Origin: Blattamonas nauphoetae
Lineage: Eukaryota > Preaxostyla > Oxymonadida
DNA: 64,000 nt
NCBI GenBank assembly: GCA_033064195.1
Contig: JARBJD010000189.1
Coordinates: forward strand, 81,545 to 145,544
Direction: 5' to 3'
Made by a program: the position numbers and the translations under genes
The notes under the pieces: model-generated
Seen by the model: only the letters and a program-made list of their open reading frames with translations
Database searches by the model: none
What the model was told of the DNA's origin: nothing
Shown: positions 45,191 through 55,846 of the stretch, piece by piece
Layout of the letters: each line of letters starts with the position of its first letter
Position numbering within the stretch: the stretch's first letter is position 1

Positions 45191-45489
45191 TTAATACAAA
45201 TTAAAAAATTCAAAAATAAATATTCTTTCGTTGTTTTCTCAGTTTTGGATTTTTCATCAGAAATGAGGATCAATGGGTTCGATCACTGATTTCTCAAGAG
45301 TGTTTGTTTCCTTCCGATTCTTCGCGTTTTGGAATCTCCGGAACTGTACGATCATCATGGTATGCTTCGTTTTTTGGATTTTCCGAACTGTTGCAGAGTT
45401 ATTCGGGTTTTCAGGATCGGTCGTGGATCTCGGAACTTTTATGTAAAAAGCAGTATGCCGCTCTCATTTTCTCCTTATTTCAGCTCTGT
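45191..45489. other. Promoter-side spacer, no gene seen
   Basis: AT-rich at the 120-residue gene's start (AATACAAATTAAAAAATTC). The same kind of leader (TACAAATTAAAAAATCC) precedes the 250-residue gene at 44,160 and, as TACAAAAATAAAATATC, the 152-residue gene. These may be shared promoter elements of the virus-like element. Confidence 0.35.
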
Positions 45490-47123
45490 TCTCTCTAGTT
45501 TCAACCGAATTGTCACTTCATTTTCACAAGTAATTATTTCGTTTTTGACCTCACTTCAGTCTTCATTTTCTCGTTGTTTCCTCTTTTTAACCACTTCATT
45601 CATGTTTCTTTCTCTGTAACTTTTTCTCAAATACAACACACTAATTCTCGTTTACTGAGTTTTCCGGACTTTTGCAGAGATCCGCCATTCAACGGCTCAC
45701 TTCATATCTCGGTATTTTTCCGGAAAATCCAACATTTCACGAACATTTTTGAATCAATTTTGTTGTTTTTAAGACATAAAACCGAGAACACAAGCGACAT
45801 TTTCTCTATTGGTGTCACATTTCACACCGTTTTCACGTTCGTCAATTTCCCTCTCAGTTTCATACTTGCCCGTTTCATTGTTGCTTGTTTCGCTTTCTTT
45901 TACTCTGTTTTTGTGAAAAAGTTGATGAAAAGTTGACTAAAATGATGTGCTAGTGAAGTGAGAACGACCCACAAAATGGAAGTGATATGAGCAAAATGAA
46001 GAGGAATGGTGAAGAGATCAAATGTGAAATGGGGAGCAAAAGTGATGAAATGAAAGGGACTACAGTCGGTTTTGAAGTGACAAAAACGGTCAAAAGTTGA
46101 GAAGTGAAAACATGAAAAAGTGACTTTATGAGAGAACTATCCGACAAAATCTCCTCAAAATTTGAGCACACCTTACTCATACCGTGAGAAAGAAGGATTT
46201 GCAGTGAAAATCAGATTAAAAAATCCATAGTGTTAAAATGTTGGTGCAAGTGTGTCGTCACAAGAGTGATCGAAAAACCGACCCTCCAGAGCGAACTATA
46301 GGTGGTGTAAAACCAGAATTCTCAAAAAAGGGTTGTTTTAGTACGATTGTGAAGTGGTTTGAAGGAAAATCGTGTAAAATGAAAATTGACAAAAAATTGT
46401 GAAAACGATCGTGTGTCGAGGATCGTCAGAACCGAATGACGCGAATACCTGTCCACTATCGATTTGACATGTTTTGAGACCATCAGAGGGCGAAAAGTGA
46501 CGTGTAGGAGAAGAGCGAGACGTCACTTTCTCCTCCTTAAAAATTTTGTCATTTTCAAAATATGTTGTGGGGTCGGATCTAACTTTTTTTCAAAAGTGCT
46601 TTTTTCCTAAAATTTCACCTATCAAAATCAATTTCGTAATTTTAGAACGTGTTTGAACACAATTTGAGACATAAAGGTGTTCATAGTGGCGAAATCCGAA
46701 CATCGACTTTTTCGTCACTTTTTCGACCTAAGTTCGGTACACTGTTCGACGAATTCTCAACAGATTTTGATCAGGATTGTCTTGATCGATGACCGACAGT
46801 GTCCCCGAGATTTTAGAATTTTTTGCAGAATTATTCGAAACGGTTCTCACATTGGATTTCATTGATTTGTGGTAAAAAAGAGAAAAACACCAAAAAAGCG
46901 CCAACATTTTTTCGAATGTTGCCAAAATTTGCTTCAAAATTGACACTTTTCACGAGGTCAAAATATTGGACATATTTTTAGAATGTAGGCCAAATATTGA
47001 TGTCATCAAAATGTCATAAATTCCTTTTTATACAAGATTCAAAATTGGTCAATCGGACTTGACTTTTAGTTTTGATTTCAATGACAATTTCAGATTGGTT
47101 CTCTATTCGCTTCTATAACTACT
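45490..47123 (-). repeat. Block A, inverted mosaic copy
   Basis: It is the reverse complement of block A for its outer part (46,560-47,123) and inner part (about 45,550-46,240), but differs strongly from both other copies over about 46,250-46,550. The outer tip reads AGTAGTTATAGAAGCG when inverted. Together with copy 1 it brackets a 5.6-kb unit holding two small genes, as in a deleted Polinton. Confidence 0.75.
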
Positions 47124-47210
47124 ATAATGGGCACGAAAGAGGAAAGAAAGAGAATGTGGGGAAGAGCGAGAAGAAGAAGACGGATTCCGAAAGAACGAAA
47201 AGAAGTGGAA

Positions 47211-47441
47211 TCATGAGCGAACGTCGAGTGCAGCACTCGCGTTCACAACAGGCGATGGCTGTTCTGCCATCTTCGTTTCGGACACTCCCAGTCCATCAAA
47301 CACATCTTGAAGACTCGGACGCTCTTTCGGATCAAACGAAAGGCATTGAGAGATCAACTCACGAATCGATGTGTCCAACACCAGTTTCAGGTTCGGCTGA
47401 ACTCCTCCCTCGTTCTGACGACACGCATTCGCTTCGTCCAT
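47211..47441 (-). pseudogene. C-terminal fragment of a host protein kinase, cut by block A
   Basis: It encodes 76 residues with the subdomain XI signature CLSFDPKERPSLQDVF, then a tail ending LDVRS and a stop. The coding frame is cut exactly at 47,441/47,442, where block A copy 3 begins. The rest of the kinase is not in the window. The fragment shows that the long element on the right was inserted into a kinase gene. Confidence 0.75.
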
Positions 47442-49519
47442 AGTGGTTATAGAAGCGAATAGAGAACCAATCTGAAATTGTCATTGAAATCAAAACTAAA
47501 AGTCAAGTCCGATTGACCAATTTTGAATCTTGTATTAAAAGGAATATATGACATTTTGATGACATCAATATTTGGCCTAAATTCTAAAAATATGTCCAAT
47601 ATTTTGACCTCGTGAAAAGTGTCAATTTTGAAGCAAATTTTGGCAACATTCGAAAAAATGTTGGCGCTTTTTTGGTGTTTTTCTCTTTTTTACCACAAAT
47701 CAATGAAATCCAATGTGAGAACCATTTCGAATAATTCTGCAAAAAATTCTAAAATCTCGGGGACACTGTCGGTCATCGATCAAGACAATCCTGATGAAAA
47801 TCGGTTGAGAATTCGTCGAACTGTGTACCGAACTTTGGTCCAAAAAGTGACCAAAAAAGTCGATGTTCCGATTTTGCTACTATGAACCGCTTTATGGCTC
47901 AAATTGTGTTGAAACACGTTTGATTGTGACGGAAATCATTTTGAAAGGTAGGATTTTCGATAAAAAGCACTTCTGAGATTTTTGGTTTGATCCGACCCAT
48001 TGAGGTTTTTTCGCGTTTTTTGAGATTTTTTTAGAAAAGGTATGGACGTTCGGGACTATGTCCTTTTGATCACTTTTCGTCGTCTTATGGTGTTTTTGGG
48101 TGTGAAAACGCTAGTTGGCGTCTTTTTGTGTCATTCATCTCTGAAAACTTTTGACACCTCTACATTCGGACACTTTTTCATGAATTTTCACATTTCACTA
48201 CTTTCACTTCATTTACTCCGTTATTGCATCATTTTAACGAACATAAGTCAACGCGAGACGTATAGCACATTTCGTTAGTTTCATTTTGTTGGTTCTTCGA
48301 TCACACCTCTGACGACACATTTGCACCAACATTTTGACACTATGGATTTTTTAATCTGATTTTCACTGCAAATCCTTCTTTCTCACGGTATGAGTAAGGT
48401 GTGCTCAAATTTTGAGGAGATTTTGTCGGATAGTTCTCTCATAAAGTCACTTTTTCATGTTTTCACTTCTCAACTTTTGACCGTTTTTGTCACTTCAAAA
48501 CCGACTGTAGTCCCTTTCATTTCATCACTTTTGCTCCCCATTTCACATTTGATCTCTTCACCATTCCTCTTCATTTTGCTCATATCACTTCCATTTTGTG
48601 GGTCGTTCTCACTTCACTAGCACATCATTTTAGTCAACTTTTCATCAACTTTTTCACAAAAACAGAGTAAAAGAAAGCGAAACAAGCAACAATGAAACGG
48701 GCAAGTATGAAACTGAGAGGGAAATTGACGAACGTGAAAACGGTGTGAGATGTGACACCAATAGAGAAAATGTCGCTTGTGTTCTCGGTTTTATGTCTTA
48801 AAAACAACAAAATTGATTCAAAAATGTTCGTGAAATGTTGGATTTTCCGGAAAAATACCGAGATATGAAGTGAGCCGTTGAATGGCGGATCTCTGCAAAA
48901 GTCCGGAAAACTCAGTAAACGAGAATTAGTGTGTTGTATTTGAGAAAAAGTTACAGAGAAAGAAACATGAATGAAGTGGTTAAAAAGAGGAAACAACCAG
49001 AAAACGAAGACGGAAGTGGTCATGAAAATGAAAACATAACTAGTGAAAATGAACTTTTTTCAACAAATTATCATTCGAATAAGAGACTGATGGTCTCTGA
49101 AAGATTTTTACAAAATTCTGTGATAAGTGAACAAGTAGTAGTGAAAGAAAGGACACATTTTGGAACAGTTGGCTCAAAATGGGGAAATGAAGGAATTATC
49201 AGTTGGTAAAAAAAGATTGAAAATGGCAGAAAAGATTCATTTCCACCAAAACATTCAATTTAGTGAAAACGAGAGGTCTGTACGACGACTGGTCGAGGAG
49301 GATCACCCACAACAAAATTCAGGGTTGATCACCTTGACCAGAACAAGGAGGTATTACTATCCCGACTTTTTTCTCAATTTGTTTTCAATTGATTTCATTT
49401 CACAAAAAAGTTGAATAAAAACAAAATTGAGATGAAAATGAGAGGTGGAAACAACAAAAAGATGACCCGTCAAATGTGTGACGGGTTTTGGAAAGTGACG
49501 GGTTTTGGAAGGAGGGTAC
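47442..49519 (+). repeat. Block A, copy 3 (candidate left terminal repeat of the long Polinton-like element)
   Basis: It is a direct, almost identical copy of 41,489-43,566 at a constant offset of 5,953 bp. It begins at the break in the kinase gene and ends where the fibre-like gene starts. The small differences (for example TTTATGAC against TATATGAC near the start) show that the two are separate copies and not an assembly echo. Confidence 0.88.
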
Positions 49520-50357
49520 TCTGTCAACAACCAGCGAGAATTCAGAAGTGATTGACTCACTTCAGAAGAGAACAGAAGCACATAAGACAGCGATATCTTC
49601 AATCCAAAAAGTGGTGAGCACAAATGGATCAATCACTTGTTCAGCTGGTATTGCAACACCAACAATTGGAGGATTGATCAATGTGAATGGAGCAAAGTGG
49701 AACATCTCAGAAGGATCACTTCCGAAGTCTCCTGGAACCTATCCGGCTTCAACATTCTTTTCTGGTCTTTCCATTTCACAATCAATTTCAGAAACTTCAG
49801 GAATTCAGTTCAATGGTGATGGAATTATAATGTGGTCTCCCTGTGACTCACCAGCATTGTACTATTACGATGAGGACACGGGTTCAGGAGTGTTTTCAAT
49901 ATCCACAACGGGAAGTTTTTCTCAACTGTCAGACAGAAGAGTGAAAAGAAATATTGAACCATACCCTGATGAACTTGAACAATTGAATAAAGTGGAAATT
50001 GTGCAGTACCAATTCAACACATTCGACTCGAAGATCAACAAAGTGACGAAGCAAATAGAGAATGAGACGGATGAAGAACACTTGAAGAACTGCAAAGAGA
50101 AATGTGAATGCTTGAAGAAGGAAAGTGAGAAGAAACACATTGGTGTAATTGCACAACAGATCCAAGAAATATTCCCTGAAGTCGTGAATGATTCCAATCC
50201 AGATTGTCTTCAAGTTGATTCTGCAGAACTCTCTTGCTTTTGTGTAAAAGCCATTCAGGAACTGAGTAGCATTGTCGGACAACAACAGACAATCATATAT
50301 GAACTGATTCAAAAATATAATTCACTGATCGAAACAATGACAAATACTCCAACATGA
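49520..50357 (+). CDS. Fibre-like protein with C-terminal peptidase-S74 intramolecular chaperone domain, N-terminus cut
   Basis: The frame enters from block A (open from 49,488). Native sequence probably begins at LSTTSENSEVIDSLQK, a helical or coiled-coil segment. Then comes a Gly/Ser/Thr-rich beta region (GSITCSAGIATPTIGG), and from about residue 147 the S74/endosialidase-chaperone pattern: SDRRVKRNI, VQYQFN, HIGVIAQQIQEIFPEVV, VDSAELSCFCVKAIQELSS. Ser148 and Lys153 fit the Ser-Lys self-cleavage dyad known from this family (five-residue spacing). Such domains help trimeric phage tail fibres fold and then cleave themselves off. Here it implies a trimeric spike or fibre on the virion. The gene is convergent with, and overlaps, the 152-residue gene on the other strand by 65 bp. 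The N-terminus was probably removed when the repeat block was placed. Confidence 0.8.
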
Positions 50358-50751
50358 GATCAACCAGAAATTCATAATTCTCCTTGATTATTTTTCCATT
50401 GATTGTCTCCGTTGTTTCCATCTCAATTGAATCACCAGAACTGTCTTTGAACCAGATCTTCACTATTGATTGTCGTGTGCTTAATTCCCACTTCTTTCGC
50501 TTCGAAATCTGTTCGTAACAGAAAGCAACATATGAATCGTTGTGTGCATCAGTCTGAATCCAATCACCATGGATTGTGATGTGCTGTGGAATATCTTTTG
50601 AAATGACAGTTGAGTTACCATTTATTTCTTCCCTCACATGGATGAGTTTGCAGTCAAGAAAGTGAACATATTTTTGATTTCTAGAATTTGTAAAATCAGG
50701 AGGGAGTTGAGCAGTGTGAGAATTCTGAATTGAGAAATAGCGCTTCACCAT
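50293..50751 (-). CDS. Small putative structural protein of the Polinton-like element
   Basis: 152 residues starting MVKRYFSIQNSH. The first half is beta-rich (TVISKDIPQHITIHGDWI). The second contains VKIWFKDSSGDSIEM and a helix FLVDLMLEYLSLF. This recalls small capsid-associated proteins of Polinton-like viruses only in general character, and I claim no homology. It lies directly downstream of the two capsid-like genes in the same orientation with a 40-base gap, so it is likely co-expressed with them. Confidence 0.6.
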   Translation of the reverse strand: MVKRYFSIQNSHTAQLPPDFTNSRNQKYVHFLDCKLIHVREEINGNSTVISKDIPQHITIHGDWIQTDAHNDSYVAFCYEQISKRKKWELSTRQSIVKIWFKDSSGDSIEMETTETINGKIIKENYEFLVDLMLEYLSLFRSVNYIFESVHI

Positions 50752-50791
50752 TTGTGTTTTCTACAAAAATAAAATATCATATTTATTCTAT

Positions 50792-52495
50792 TCAGTAACC
50801 TCTCTTCACTTCTTCACACGCTTCTTGAAGTCGACGATCAATGACATATCGCACTCGTGGTTGTCCATTCTCAATCCAGAACAGCCAGTATGTTGCTTGA
50901 TGAAGAGCTAGAATTGGTGGAGGATGTCCATCTTTGGTTGATGTGAAATATGGATCGAGTTCTCCCTGATTGATTGGTGATCCTCTGTAGACGATATTGA
51001 CTGATTCTGCTGTCGATATACCTTCTTCTCCACCAGCGATATTACCTCGTTCTGTAGGAACCATAAATGTGAAACTCGTTGCATCTGTAGTACCAGTGTG
51101 GTATCTTCTTTTGTACAGTTTGTCTTTGTACTCATACACGCGAGGAACACAAATGGAATTCTCAAACTCTTCTGTTGCAGAACAACCAATGAAATCACCA
51201 TTTACCATCATCATTTGATAGAACTCTGGTGAGATTGTTGACATTGGGAAATTGGGAAAGTTGGATCCAAGCATTTCGAATTGACCAACGTAGTGAGGAT
51301 TTCTGAAAACTGTACATTCATTTGGTCGTTCAGGGAATAAGCACATGAGATTCATGAGATTGTTGAGTTTGATCCTGATGTTTGATCTGACTCCCATTGA
51401 TGTCGCTTTCGATTGAAATGATTGTGTGTCAATTCTTTCAGCTTTTAGGACATAAACAGTTTTGGAATATGTGTTGATCAGTGATTGTTTTGTTGCATCA
51501 GTCATTTGATATCCATAGCAAATCGTCGTGACTTTTTCCACAGATGAAGAAACCAGAGTGGTTGTTGCAGCCTTTATATTGACTCCTGGTATTACTGCTG
51601 ATGGTTGAGTGATGTTGGAGTATCCAATACATTGTTCGACTGGATTTCCAATTTGAGTAAATTCCTGTGTTGTATAAACCCAATCTCCTTGATATATTAT
51701 CACCGCACGACCTCCACCAAGCGAGTTTGCAAAATCTTCACAAGCAATATTCCACTGATCTGTGACTGATTTTTTAAGAACAGTAGATGGTTGAATCGGG
51801 CAATACACTAGTGAATCAGCTGTCAAATGAAATCTTAAACGTAAATTACCAAAGATTGAATTTGGATATTGATCAAATGTACTGAGTGGAAGTAAGTTCA
51901 CAAATGGAATCACCAATGGAATTGTGATTGTGTGGGTTGGAGGAAATTTATTAGATCCGGAGGAGACCGGAGTATAGTAGCATCCACACACACTTGGATC
52001 CATTCTCTGAACATTTTCCCAAAGACTGTAGCAATGCTTCATGTTGTTTTTCTCTTCTTGTGACTTGAATGTGTGATACAGAAATGATTCGTGAACATGA
52101 TTATTCTGAAGTGTATTGTCAATTATGTTACCTTGACTGTCGACGAGTCTCATGTCTCGAATTGCATCTGATGACGATTTAAATCCGTAGAACATTCCGA
52201 ACACACCAACTTTTTGATTGTCTACATACTCAGGTGATGTAACTGAAACAGTGACCTTTAGATCGATACGTAAATGACTCTTCTCAAAGTCAGTCACATC
52301 ATGACCGTCATAACATAATGGAACTTCAATCTCATCTCCGATTCTGCATGGCATGGGAGGATTTGTTGCATGTACTTCTTGAATAGTGAACACATGTGGT
52401 TCTGAATCCCATTGTTTTGGCAAGTGGTTCTGCACTTCAATATGCTCAAGTAATGTCGATGTTGGTTTGGATTGATTAGATCTGATACTTCTCAT
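50792..52495 (-). CDS. Capsid-like protein, paralogue 1 (double-jelly-roll candidate)
   Basis: 567 residues starting MRSIRSNQSK. The N-terminal part is beta-rich (IGDEIEVPLCYDG, LRIDLKVTVSV). Residues 190-234 (IPLVIPFVNLLPLSTF, YPNSIFGNLRLRFHL, DSLVYCPI) match a corresponding stretch in the next gene, and so does the C-terminal region (RGSPINQGELDPYF). The size, beta-rich composition and place in a Polinton-like element suggest a double-jelly-roll major capsid protein or a relative. This is inference, because I recognise the pattern but not a signature. Role: virion shell. Spacing to the upstream capsid-like gene is 47 bases, in the same direction. Confidence 0.6.
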   Translation of the reverse strand: MRSIRSNQSKPTSTLLEHIEVQNHLPKQWDSEPHVFTIQEVHATNPPMPCRIGDEIEVPLCYDGHDVTDFEKSHLRIDLKVTVSVTSPEYVDNQKVGVFGMFYGFKSSSDAIRDMRLVDSQGNIIDNTLQNNHVHESFLYHTFKSQEEKNNMKHCYSLWENVQRMDPSVCGCYYTPVSSGSNKFPPTHTITIPLVIPFVNLLPLSTFDQYPNSIFGNLRLRFHLTADSLVYCPIQPSTVLKKSVTDQWNIACEDFANSLGGGRAVIIYQGDWVYTTQEFTQIGNPVEQCIGYSNITQPSAVIPGVNIKAATTTLVSSSVEKVTTICYGYQMTDATKQSLINTYSKTVYVLKAERIDTQSFQSKATSMGVRSNIRIKLNNLMNLMCLFPERPNECTVFRNPHYVGQFEMLGSNFPNFPMSTISPEFYQMMMVNGDFIGCSATEEFENSICVPRVYEYKDKLYKRRYHTGTTDATSFTFMVPTERGNIAGGEEGISTAESVNIVYRGSPINQGELDPYFTSTKDGHPPPILALHQATYWLFWIENGQPRVRYVIDRRLQEACEEVKRGY

Positions 52496-52542
52496 TTATA
52501 GAAAAATAAAAAATACAATATCATAATTTTCTTTTACTGTTT

Positions 52543-55500
52543 TCAATTTGGAACGATTCCGAGATCTTTATGTAATGCTTTCAATGTGTGATTAGGATAG
52601 TACTCAACTCTGGGTTCATCGTTACTGAATCGTAATACCCACCATGTTGTTGCTGTTGTTGCTAAAATCGGTGCTGGAGGAAGTGTAAATGTTGTCATAT
52701 CACCACCACTTTGACTCGGATTGTAGACATTGTAGTATGCGTCAAGATTACCTTGATAAATTGGATGTGATCTCAAAGTGACTGCAGCATTCACACCTCT
52801 GGAACTGATCGAATCATTACAGTTTGTTGGGCAACCACTTCTCTGTGTTGAAAAGCATAGAAGGAAGTCAGTATTGTCATGAATCGGGCGTACTCTTGTC
52901 ATTGTCTCTTTTTCATAATTCCGATCACCAGAGAGTTTCTGTTCAACGAGAGAATCTGTTAATGATCGCTCCAAATCATCAGGTACAGCTAGACACGAAT
53001 CGAGATTGAGAGTCGATAATGCGAACTGATAAAAGCGAGCTCCGATTGTGGTTGTTGGTTGATCTGGAAAATATCTGTTTTGTAGATTCACTTGAAGATT
53101 CTTCTGCATTGGATTGTGGAAACAAGTGACTTCATTCTCGTAGTGACGAAACAGGAGCATAATATCCTTTGCGTTTACTAGTACCATTTGTTGAGTACAA
53201 TCAATTCCTGTTTCCGTTGGTGTCTTCTGAAATGGATAGAATGAGATCTTCTCAGCCGGAATTGTTCCAGGACGATCCTGATACATCTTCTTCAGATTCT
53301 CTTTTGCATCTTTTTTCATATTGTATCCAGCACTCATGCAATACACATCATCAATTTGATACGTCATGACGTTTAGTGAGATGGACTGATCCACATATTC
53401 TGGTTCTTTTGTGATAGTTCCAGCTGAATTAATTGTGATATCTTGAGTAACTGCTGGTATCCTGAATGATTGACCAATCTGAACGAAATTCTTAGTGCAT
53501 GAGGTGACAAGATTGTTGAAGAAATATGGACGAGTAGATTGACAGTTTAGAATAGAACTTTGAATTGGAGGACAGAATGATTTATAGTCGCTCAGTAATA
53601 ACGAGAGTGTATCTTTCAAAGTGAGTTCAGGATTAACTGGACAACAAACCAATGCATCTTCATTCATGTGAACACTCAATTTCAGATCTCCAAAGAGACA
53701 TCTTGGATAGTCCGTCATGCCTGAGAATATCAGAAGATCTTCAAGATTGATTGACACACGAATTGGTACATCAATACTGTCTTGAAACACTCCCGTTCCT
53801 GACGTTGTCGTGAAATCCGATAGTGGAATGTACACCCCGGCAACAGATTCATCATGATTCCAAGCATTCTGCCAAGGTGTATGTGAGTGCTTTCGATTCT
53901 CTATTTGACTCTTTGGTTTTATCATATTGTAGATGTGAGACTCCATTGATACATCATTGTTTGTTGTGCTAATTATTCTCTGGTTTTTGTGAAGAACAGT
54001 GAGGTCACGAAAGATTGATGCAGAATGCTTTAGTCCCACAAATATGAATATTCTCTCATTCATGTATGATCCAATTTTACCAGCAGTAGTTTGCCAGTTA
54101 TTGACTGTAAGCCTTGCTGTCATAGTGAATGTGATAAACGAATCATCAATTTGACAAATGTCCTGATTCCCAGTTAACGGAATGATTATCTCTTGTCCTG
54201 TGAAGAAGCGTGCATTCTCTGATGGTTTCAATTCTTGAATAGAAGTACTGTGTGCTCCATCATTCAGAAGGTATTTAATGTGATGCTCGGACTGAAGTTG
54301 CTGTTGTATTTGACCCATGTCATCTCTTGTGTATTCTATCCTTCCAGTGGTATTTCCAGTCAAAGATGATGCTCCAGTTCTTTTGTTTGTCAGATGTGTA
54401 ATATAGTAGTAAAATAACCCGGCGAGGGTAAAATAACCCGGGGTGAAAACCCCCTTTTTTGGGCCCCTCTTTCCGTCCATCCCATATTTCTCGGAACCAA
54501 CATTTTTTTGGGTCCCACTTTTTTTTCCATAATGTTTGTCTCAACTCCGAGTATCCATCGAGGTAGAATCGAACCTCCAAAATAGGATCCTGGGCCGGGG
54601 TGCCTATTTCGGAACCATATTTTGGCCTATTTTGACCCATTTTGGCTCCTAAATAGGAGGTCCTTAACATTTAAGCTTGGAGGATCCGAACTTCACGACC
54701 ACTTTTCTCCACGCTTGTTCAAAATTTTTCTTTCTCGTTTCATTTCTGGTTGTTTGGGATGTTTTTCTTTCGAAATCACAATTTTTGAAAATGAAAAATC
54801 CTGGGGGACCTGGGTGGAAATTGAGGGTCAAAATTGATTTCCCTGTATGTTAAGCTTAGGGATCTGAAAACTTGTTTTGATCATATCTCCACAACCAGAC
54901 ATAGTTCCGACATGAAGTTTTCACCAACATGGATGTTTTGTTGGATTATATTTTTCTGAAAATTTTGAGCAAAATCCCTTGCGGCAGTTGAGATACTTTT
55001 GTTGGGTTTTGGCCTTGGATCGAAAGGAGAGCTGTCACTTGAGATGGAATGATGCACCCGTCTCCAAATTTCGTCTAAATAATGCAGACACAATCAGAAT
55101 CGAATCCAAAAGCTCAAATTGGTTAGAATCGTGCTTGGGAGGAGAGAAGTTGGGGTTGGTTCTGAGAAAACCTCGAAAACTAAAAAAAACACCAAAATAG
55201 GAGGTCTTCGAAAATTGTCAAAATTTTCAGAAAAAAATATAATCCAACAAAACATCCATATTGGTGAAAACTTCATGTCGGAACTATGTCTGGTTGTGGA
55301 GATATGATCAAAACAAGTTTTCAAGATCCTAAGCTTATTATACAGGGAAATCAGTTTTTGACCCTGAATTTCCACCCAGGTCCCCCCAGGATTTTTCATT
55401 TTTCAAAAAATTGTGATTTCGAAAGAAAAACATCCCAAACAACCAGAAATGAAACGAGAAAGAAAAATTTTGAACAAGCGTGGAGAAAAGTGGTCGTGAA

Positions 55501-55805
55501 GTTCGGATCCTCCAAGCTTAAATGTTAAGGACCTCCTATTTAGGAGCCAAAAATGGGTCAAAAATAGGCCAAAATATGGTTCCGAAATAGGCACCCCCGG
55601 CCCAGGATCCTATTTTGGAGGTTCGATTTCTACCTCGATGGATACTCGGAGTTGAGACAAACATTATGGAAAAAAAAGTGGGACCCAAAAAAATGTTGGT
55701 TCCGAGAAATATGGGATGGACGGAAAGAGGGGCCCAAAAAAGGGGGTTTTCACCCCGGGTTATTTTACCCTCGCCGGTTTTTTTTACTACTATATGCGAG
55801 TTCAT
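52543..55805 (-). pseudogene. Capsid-like protein, paralogue 2, interrupted near the N-terminus by a foldback element
   Basis: The body (54,403 to 52,543) encodes about 620 residues. Its segment VPIRVSINLEDLLIFSG, YPRCLFGDLKLSVHM, DALVCCPV and its end (RSHPIYQGNLDAYY, EPRVEYYPNH) parallel the neighbouring gene, so the two are paralogues of about 25-30 percent identity by eye in these stretches. The first 26 residues of the present open frame (MDGKRGPKKG...) are encoded by the foldback element and are foreign. The natural ATG lies beyond the element at 55,805, four codons before the insertion. The body is undamaged, so the insertion is recent, or the foreign start codon keeps the gene usable. 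Confidence 0.65.
54404..55792. mobile_element. Foldback element with about 570-bp inverted arms and TA target duplication
   Basis: The arms (54,404 to about 54,970 and about 55,219-55,792) are inverted copies with roughly 95 percent identity by eye, separated by a unique middle of about 250 bp. The tips read TAGTAGTAAAATAACCCGG and the inverse. TA occurs at both sides (54,402 and 55,793) and the host frame reads through when the element is taken out. The middle has no transposase, so it depends on another element. The GTAGTAAAATAACCC tip does not match the three transposase families in this window. Confidence 0.9.
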
Positions 55806-55846
55806 TTTAACAAAAATAAAAAATTACATTTATGCTTTAACTCTAG

